Below are positions 60,160 to 64,000 of a stretch of 64,000 bases of DNA, in pieces. Position 1 is the first letter of the stretch. Each line of letters begins with the position of its first letter. The translations under genes were made by a program, and so were the position numbers. The notes beneath the pieces were generated by a model. It was not told where the DNA came from. It ran no database searches and saw only the letters and a program-made list of their open reading frames with translations. This DNA comes from a virus. Location: positions 19,318-83,317 of the IMG/VR virus record IMGVR_UViG_3300042562_000747; one strand, written 5' to 3'.

Positions 60160-61356
60160 CTAAAACTTTAAGTGTTCTCGTAAGTGTGTATCGAATATAA
60201 GATGATTACAATACTCTCTATTCTCATTAGCAATACCCATAGCAACCTCAATACGTTCTTTCCACTCACTATCCTTCATATCCCTTATCCACTCTATATT
60301 ATGGATTAAAGCGGGAATCCAACTACTATCGTATTGTTCAATGGGTTTTGAAATATTCCAATTAGAGTATATATCCCATAACTCATCCGTATATAGAGAA
60401 CGATAGGGAGTAAGCCCATTCATTTCCATTAACTTATGTGCAAGGGGGTCTGTATGTATAAAGGGTTTACCTAAGTATAATAGTTTAGTAGTTTTCTCAT
60501 TGAACTTAATAAGGTGTAAGTAAGGAGATATAATTGTAAACGTTTCATACACTACTTCCATTTGTGAGTGTATAGTATGTTCTATAAACTGATGTGTATA
60601 AGAATCCTTATGTATTCCATTGTTTTGACCTGAATTGGATAAGTAAGGATTAAAATATGGAGAAGTGTAGTTTAATAACGGCAAGTGTACTTTATTATGT
60701 GTAGGTATAGTATTCGTTGTAAACTTTAATTCTACCTTATCATTTTGGAGAAAGTGTTTTGCTAACGATATCCTTACTCTATCCGTCAACTTATTAATAT
60801 GTAGACCTACTCTATGCCCTTTAGGATGCTCTTTAAATACCTCACTTCCATAGAAAAACATCTCACCGGGAAAGACCTCATTGTTATAATAGCTTTGTAA
60901 TGCTACCTTATTAGAAAACTTAAAGTTAGTGTAGTTAATGAAAGGTATATCCCATACTATCTTAACTCCTTTCATTTTCTCTATTCGTAGTAGTAACTCA
61001 TCCGATTCTCTTACCTCATTGTGTATAAAGTAATCTTCGGTATGTTTTGCTATAATAATTAGGACCTTTGTACCCTCATCTAAACCCTCTAACCTATCTA
61101 ATAGAGCGAGATAATCACTTTCCATTAGACCATGTTTGGTTATCAATAAAACATTAATCCATCCGGCTTTAAATGGAGTAGAAAGGATTTCTTGTGGATT
61201 AGTAAACTCCCAATGGAAATTATACTCATCTAATTTAAAATTACGGGTAGTATGGTTAGAGGACCAGAGACGGGATATATTTTTTATCTCATCCTTTGTC
61301 CAAAAATAGGGTTCTATTGATTGCCAATCCGCAATGAAGTTTACATTTATATCCAT
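60160..61356 (-). CDS. Glycosyltransferase-like protein, paralogue 1 (398 aa)
   Basis: A 398-residue protein related to its upstream neighbour at 61347. The diagnostic C-terminal stretch FNEKTTKLLYLGKPFIHTDP, followed about 10 residues later by a short GLTPYRSLYTDEL, matches the E-K-T-x-K-x2-xKPFI pattern of glycosyltransferase-like proteins. An N-terminal Rossmann-like region (VLLITKHGL, KVLIIIAKH) precedes it. Stop and start overlap the paralogue by 10 nt. Acts presumably on sugars, but no donor-binding motif is certain. Confidence 0.5.
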   Translation of the reverse strand: MDINVNFIADWQSIEPYFWTKDEIKNISRLWSSNHTTRNFKLDEYNFHWEFTNPQEILSTPFKAGWINVLLITKHGLMESDYLALLDRLEGLDEGTKVLIIIAKHTEDYFIHNEVRESDELLLRIEKMKGVKIVWDIPFINYTNFKFSNKVALQSYYNNEVFPGEMFFYGSEVFKEHPKGHRVGLHINKLTDRVRISLAKHFLQNDKVELKFTTNTIPTHNKVHLPLLNYTSPYFNPYLSNSGQNNGIHKDSYTHQFIEHTIHSQMEVVYETFTIISPYLHLIKFNEKTTKLLYLGKPFIHTDPLAHKLMEMNGLTPYRSLYTDELWDIYSNWNISKPIEQYDSSWIPALIHNIEWIRDMKDSEWKERIEVAMGIANENREYCNHLIFDTHLREHLKF

Positions 61357-62603
61357 CCTAATTCTTTTATCCTACCAAATATTGAGGTGTTATAATATAC
61401 ATCTTCGAAGTGTTTAATATTTTCTTTAGCGATAAGGTTTGCCTCATTTATCAAATCGTTATATTCCATTTCATCCATATCTAACAATTGTTGGATTCTC
61501 TCAAACAATAAATCTAACCACATTGTGTTACCTACCTCTATGTAAGTATCTTTATTGAAATAATTAGCATTATACATTTGTAATAACTCCGGTCCTAATA
61601 AGCAATCATATTGTTTAAACCCATACTCTTTTACTAAATGATACATAACAGGATCAGTATTAATAAAAGGTTTACCTAATAAAATATTCTTTAATATTTT
61701 TTCAGTAGGTTTTCTATGTGCTTTTGATGGTTCTTTGGTATTAGTTTCATATACTATATCGATATCTGAATTGATAAATAGTTTAGCTAACCCTAAGAAA
61801 TAATTTGGTGGGTGATACCCATGCTCTGCGTTTTTGTTTGGATTGTACCTTAGTGTACTACTTCGTTCTATAAAGTAAGAATCATGCTCCATATACTTTT
61901 CTAATGGATAATTAGTTTCACTTAATAATCTATTATGATGTACGAACTGATGTTTATAGTTAATAGTTAAAAACATTTTAGGATGTGATATATAATCCGT
62001 AGTAACAAATCGTTTAACCAGTCTATACCTTTCACCGATACCATTACCGATTGTACCCATATGAAACCCAATTCGTTTATCTTTTTTTAATCTACTGAAT
62101 ACATCTTTGTTATAATAGAAATTAGTAATGCCATCCCCACTCAATTCTTTTTGTAAATTAATATAATCGTAGAAATATATTTTGGGTTCAAACACTGCGG
62201 TCTCTGTATTAATCAATGGTGCGTTATGTATAACCTTTATATTATTACATTTAGAAATTTTATCAAACATTATATCCTCAATCGCACCTCTAATACTAAA
62301 TATGCTTTGTTCTAAATTACCACCAATGATTATAATCTTTACATCCGTATTGATATATTTGTTTACTATATCACATAACGGTTGGTAATCCTCAGCGAAC
62401 ATTCCTATCTTTATAATATGAATTATGTCACTACACAAATCCGTATCAGGTATAGTTGTACCTACAACGTGCTCAATGGTATATCCATTCCAGTCACATT
62501 TTTGTTCCATAAAATTTTTGGTAAGGTCTTTGATTTCATCCAATTCTGCGTATGTGAAAAGTAACCCATTATCCTGCCGTTGATAGAAATTTATTTTCTT
62601 CAT
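61347..62603 (-). CDS. Glycosyltransferase-like protein, paralogue 2 (418 aa)
   Basis: The start is set at the ATG at 62603 (MKKINFYQRQDNG), which aligns with MDINVNFIADWQS of paralogue 1; an upstream ATG at 62723 would add 40 unrelated residues through the intergenic region. The shared pattern is TEKILKNILLGKPFINTDPV and FNYGFKQYD-like GFKQYDCL. The middle has HMGTIGNGIGERYR parallel to HINKLTDRVR in paralogue 1. Probably a pair of enzymes with related but separate acceptors. Confidence 0.5.
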   Translation of the reverse strand: MKKINFYQRQDNGLLFTYAELDEIKDLTKNFMEQKCDWNGYTIEHVVGTTIPDTDLCSDIIHIIKIGMFAEDYQPLCDIVNKYINTDVKIIIIGGNLEQSIFSIRGAIEDIMFDKISKCNNIKVIHNAPLINTETAVFEPKIYFYDYINLQKELSGDGITNFYYNKDVFSRLKKDKRIGFHMGTIGNGIGERYRLVKRFVTTDYISHPKMFLTINYKHQFVHHNRLLSETNYPLEKYMEHDSYFIERSSTLRYNPNKNAEHGYHPPNYFLGLAKLFINSDIDIVYETNTKEPSKAHRKPTEKILKNILLGKPFINTDPVMYHLVKEYGFKQYDCLLGPELLQMYNANYFNKDTYIEVGNTMWLDLLFERIQQLLDMDEMEYNDLINEANLIAKENIKHFEDVYYNTSIFGRIKELGWI

Positions 62604-62745
62604 TATAACATATTTAGTTTGTGTACTACACATATAAGTATATGATTTTCCTAGAGTGGAAATTTTAACCTCACAATATTTGTGTACCAGGTTCACATAT
62701 AAAAAAAAATTAATTTGTCGCATTACAAGAAATGGAGAAGTCGTA

Positions 62746-62775
62746 TTTTTGATATCACATTTTGTGACATCAAAA
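62746..62775 (-). repeat. 13-bp inverted repeat in the 245-nt intergenic region
   Basis: TTTTGATATCACA (62746-62758) pairs with TGTGACATCAAAA (62763-62775) around a 4-nt loop. The single mismatch becomes a G-U pair in minus-strand RNA. No U run follows in that direction, so it is not a terminator by itself; it may be an operator or a 5'-leader hairpin for the 62603 gene. The rest of 62604-62745 is AT-rich with no recognised gene or consensus promoter. Confidence 0.55.
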
Positions 62776-62786
62776 TTTTGGGCATG

Positions 62787-62814
62787 AAAAAACCGGATAG
62801 ATTTCTCTACCCGG
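62787..62814 (-). terminator. Rho-independent terminator after the H1-like gene
   Basis: Minus-strand CCGGGTAG-N6-CTATCCGG (plus arms 62793-62800 and 62807-62814), 8 bp with one G-U pair, then six U. It follows the stop at 62849 by about 35 nt. Confidence 0.88.
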
Positions 62815-62848
62815 CCCTTACACTATGAAAAACTAACCAATAAAATTT

Positions 62849-63262
62849 CTATTCAAACTCACTCGCTAACTCCTTAGATACAGCTCTGCTTTTCTTAGCC
62901 GTACTTATAGCGTGTTCATTCATTCTTAATAGTATCTCTTGTCCTATGTACCTATTAGCTAAGTTCTCGTTTACAAATCTCTTTAGTGTTCTACTCTTAT
63001 ATACTACACTATATACGTCTTGCATTAAGTTCTCGCTATACTCTGATACTATCTTATATAACTTCTCGTACTTTTGCTTTATTGTCTCTCTCTTTGTCAG
63101 CTTCTTAGCTATTATCTTTTTAGCTACCGCCTTTGTTTGTTTCTTAGCTACTACCTTACGTGCCGCTGCTACCTTCTTAGCTATTAACTTAGGGCTTACT
63201 ACCTTCTTAGCTCCTTTCTTAGTTACTACTTTCTTTGCTTTCATTGTTACTTTCTTACTCAT
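62849..63262 (-). CDS. Lysine-rich histone H1-like protein
   Basis: A 137-residue protein. Residues 1-70 are Lys/Ala/Val repeats (KKVTMKAKKVVTKKG, AKKVAAARKVVAKKQTKA), like the tails of bacterial Hc1-type histones, which occur in several bacterial phyla. The second half (about 72-137) is a more normal helical domain (YEKLYKIVSEYSENLMQD). It should bind DNA non-specifically, for example to compact phage DNA or alter host nucleoid. Strong terminator downstream ends its unit. Confidence 0.7.
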   Translation of the reverse strand: MSKKVTMKAKKVVTKKGAKKVVSPKLIAKKVAAARKVVAKKQTKAVAKKIIAKKLTKRETIKQKYEKLYKIVSEYSENLMQDVYSVVYKSRTLKRFVNENLANRYIGQEILLRMNEHAISTAKKSRAVSKELASEFE

Positions 63263-63309
63263 ATGTTTGTTATTTTGTTTTAAAGAATTTATTTTTGTTA
63301 CCGCCCGTA

Positions 63310-63600
63310 TTAGTTAAGTCCGTATTGTGTTAATATGTTATTGCCTTCCGCTACCCGCTCTATTTGTTTATTACGTTGCTTTACTACATCATTCATTGCC
63401 TCACCCATTGCCATAGTCATACCCATCATAGTATCACTCGCTTGAAAGGGACCATTTTCGTCATTGAATAATTTTTCAAGTGTTTGTATCGTAGCTTCGG
63501 CAGTATGTTTCGGTGTCCTGTCACTATGTACTATTGCTACTAATACTGAATACAATTGACTTATTGCTTCCTGTTCGTTTGTTAGTTCTCTTTTACTCAT
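63310..63600 (-). CDS. Hypothetical helical protein (96 aa)
   Basis: Not recognised. A 96-residue, mainly helical protein with a methionine-rich stretch (SDTMMGMTMAMGEAMNDV, about 55-72). No metal or catalytic signature beyond that; Met-rich segments can bind metals or membranes, but nothing else supports this. Follows the 59-aa gene by 6 nt. Confidence 0.6.
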   Translation of the reverse strand: MSKRELTNEQEAISQLYSVLVAIVHSDRTPKHTAEATIQTLEKLFNDENGPFQASDTMMGMTMAMGEAMNDVVKQRNKQIERVAEGNNILTQYGLN

Positions 63601-63606
63601 ATGTTA

Positions 63607-63786
63607 TTATTTTATAGTTTTACTCATTGTTTGTAATGCATCGTATAAGTTTAATAGCTTATCCAATTGCTCATTGCTTAGATTCGTCATTGCTTTACAA
63701 TCTGATTCCAATGCTATACCCATTGTTAATACTACCATTTTCAATTGCTTCTTACTCATTGTAATTGTGATGTCGCTTCTTTTCAT
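63607..63786 (-). CDS. Small hypothetical protein (59 aa)
   Basis: ATG at 63786 to TAA at 63609-63607. Helical, with a pattern of alternating hydrophobic and Lys residues (SKKQLKMVVLTMGIALES) and a Leu-rich end (NEQLDKLLNLYDALQTM). An internal ATG at 63759 (MSKKQLK) is an alternative start. It fills the gap between the 96-aa gene and the partial gene at the right edge. Confidence 0.6.
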   Translation of the reverse strand: MKRSDITITMSKKQLKMVVLTMGIALESDCKAMTNLSNEQLDKLLNLYDALQTMSKTIK

Positions 63787-63791
63787 GTTGA

Positions 63792-64000
63792 TTATTTATG
63801 TGTTGAATTTAATTTATAAGATTTTTGTTGTAAGAACTCAGTCTCTATTGTATGTGCTAATTTCTTACCCTTTACTACATCCAGTATCCATACATTGTAA
63901 ACATCAGCACCATACTTACGCATGTCCTTATGTAATAACCAAGTACATTCACCGGTCCTAGCTTTACTCATATGTTTTTGAAATCTACGATTAGCTGCAT
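63792..64000 (-). CDS. GIY-YIG-like endonuclease, C-terminal part (runs off the right edge)
   Basis: Ends at 63792. The reading frame continues upstream of the ATG at 63971 to the edge, and the joined sequence RRFQKHMSKA ... LLHKDMRKYGADVY-x-VWIL ... TEFLQQ-x2-YKLNSTHK follows the second half of GIY-YIG proteins (RF-x2-H, then KYG-x2-F/Y, then a catalytic Glu). The GIY-YIG motif itself would lie outside. It may be a homing or repair nuclease; an independent 59-aa gene starting at 63971 is the alternative. Confidence 0.4.
   Translation of the reverse strand, partial: AANRRFQKHMSKARTGECTWLLHKDMRKYGADVYNVWILDVVKGKKLAHTIETEFLQQKSYKLNSTHK

Noticed and set aside
62604-62723. Extension of the glycosyltransferase-like gene to the ATG at 62723
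   Set aside because: The extra 40 residues do not match the paralogue and lie across the intergenic region; the ATG at 62603 aligns with the paralogue start.
1-64000. tRNA genes, integrase, or lysogeny regulators
   Set aside because: None could be seen by reading; nearly all sequence is accounted for by minus-strand protein genes. A tRNA search program was not available, so short tRNAs cannot be ruled out completely.

Overview
The window is a contiguous piece of a large, AT-rich, strictly lytic-looking myovirus genome. Every supportable gene lies on the minus strand, genes are packed with 1-4 nt overlaps or very short gaps, and no ribosomal, tRNA, integrase or host housekeeping genes were seen. 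A T4-type baseplate set (gp6-like wedge, gp25-like wedge, gp5-like hub/spike) and a gp55-like late sigma factor mark it as a contractile-tailed phage of the broad T4-like group. Two promoters match the Bacteroidota consensus TTTG-N19/20-TAnnTTTG exactly and three more match partly, so the host is probably a member of the Bacteroidota; nothing here identifies it more closely.

Layout, read in the direction of transcription (right to left). 64.0-57.7 kb: small genes, including a GIY-YIG-like fragment, a lysine-rich histone H1-like protein followed by a clear terminator, two paralogous glycosyltransferase-like proteins, and a SET-domain protein. 57.7-51.9 kb: structural-type and modification genes, with a Hint/ATP-grasp-like protein carrying a cysteine-rich tail, a zinc ribbon, and an alternating run of two 2-oxoglutarate/Fe(II) oxygenases and two sulfotransferase-like proteins, then a GNAT acetyltransferase. 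51.8-41.5 kb: a lipoprotein, HD-domain hydrolase, Hsp20, SGNH hydrolase, coiled-coil membrane protein, IscU, epimerase, methyltransferase, glycosyltransferases, another 2OG oxygenase, IscA, peptide deformylase and the late sigma factor, ending in a carbamoyltransferase.

39.8-22.0 kb is the baseplate/tail module: gp5-like hub, a CHAP-domain tail lysin, gp25, gp6, a DNRLRE-like protein, a coiled-coil protein, a 1728-residue protein with an embedded LamG domain, and several virion proteins, two of which share a C-terminal module. 21.8-17.2 kb is DNA metabolism: a close T7 endonuclease I homologue, a DnaG-type primase, and a single-chain Mre11(SbcD)-Rad50(SbcC) fusion, followed by a prolyl-hydroxylase-like oxygenase.

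16.5-0 kb starts with a 1398-residue tail fibre, continues with a tail-assembly-chaperone-like protein, and then runs into a long translationally coupled block of glycosyltransferases, methyltransferase, SGNH hydrolase, radical SAM proteins and an epimerase. Three consecutive genes in it encode GT7-type (beta-1,4-galactosyltransferase-like) enzymes in which a LamG lectin-like domain sits inside the catalytic domain, between its EDDD motif and its C-terminal DGLN region. This nested architecture, in tandem triplicate beside a tail fibre, is the most unusual thing seen.

Candidate control signals: three rho-independent terminators, five Bacteroidota-type promoters (two only 4 nt from the ATG, implying leaderless messages), and a recurrent ATATTTATA box upstream of seven genes, mostly virion genes, which may be the late promoter read by the gp55-like sigma factor.
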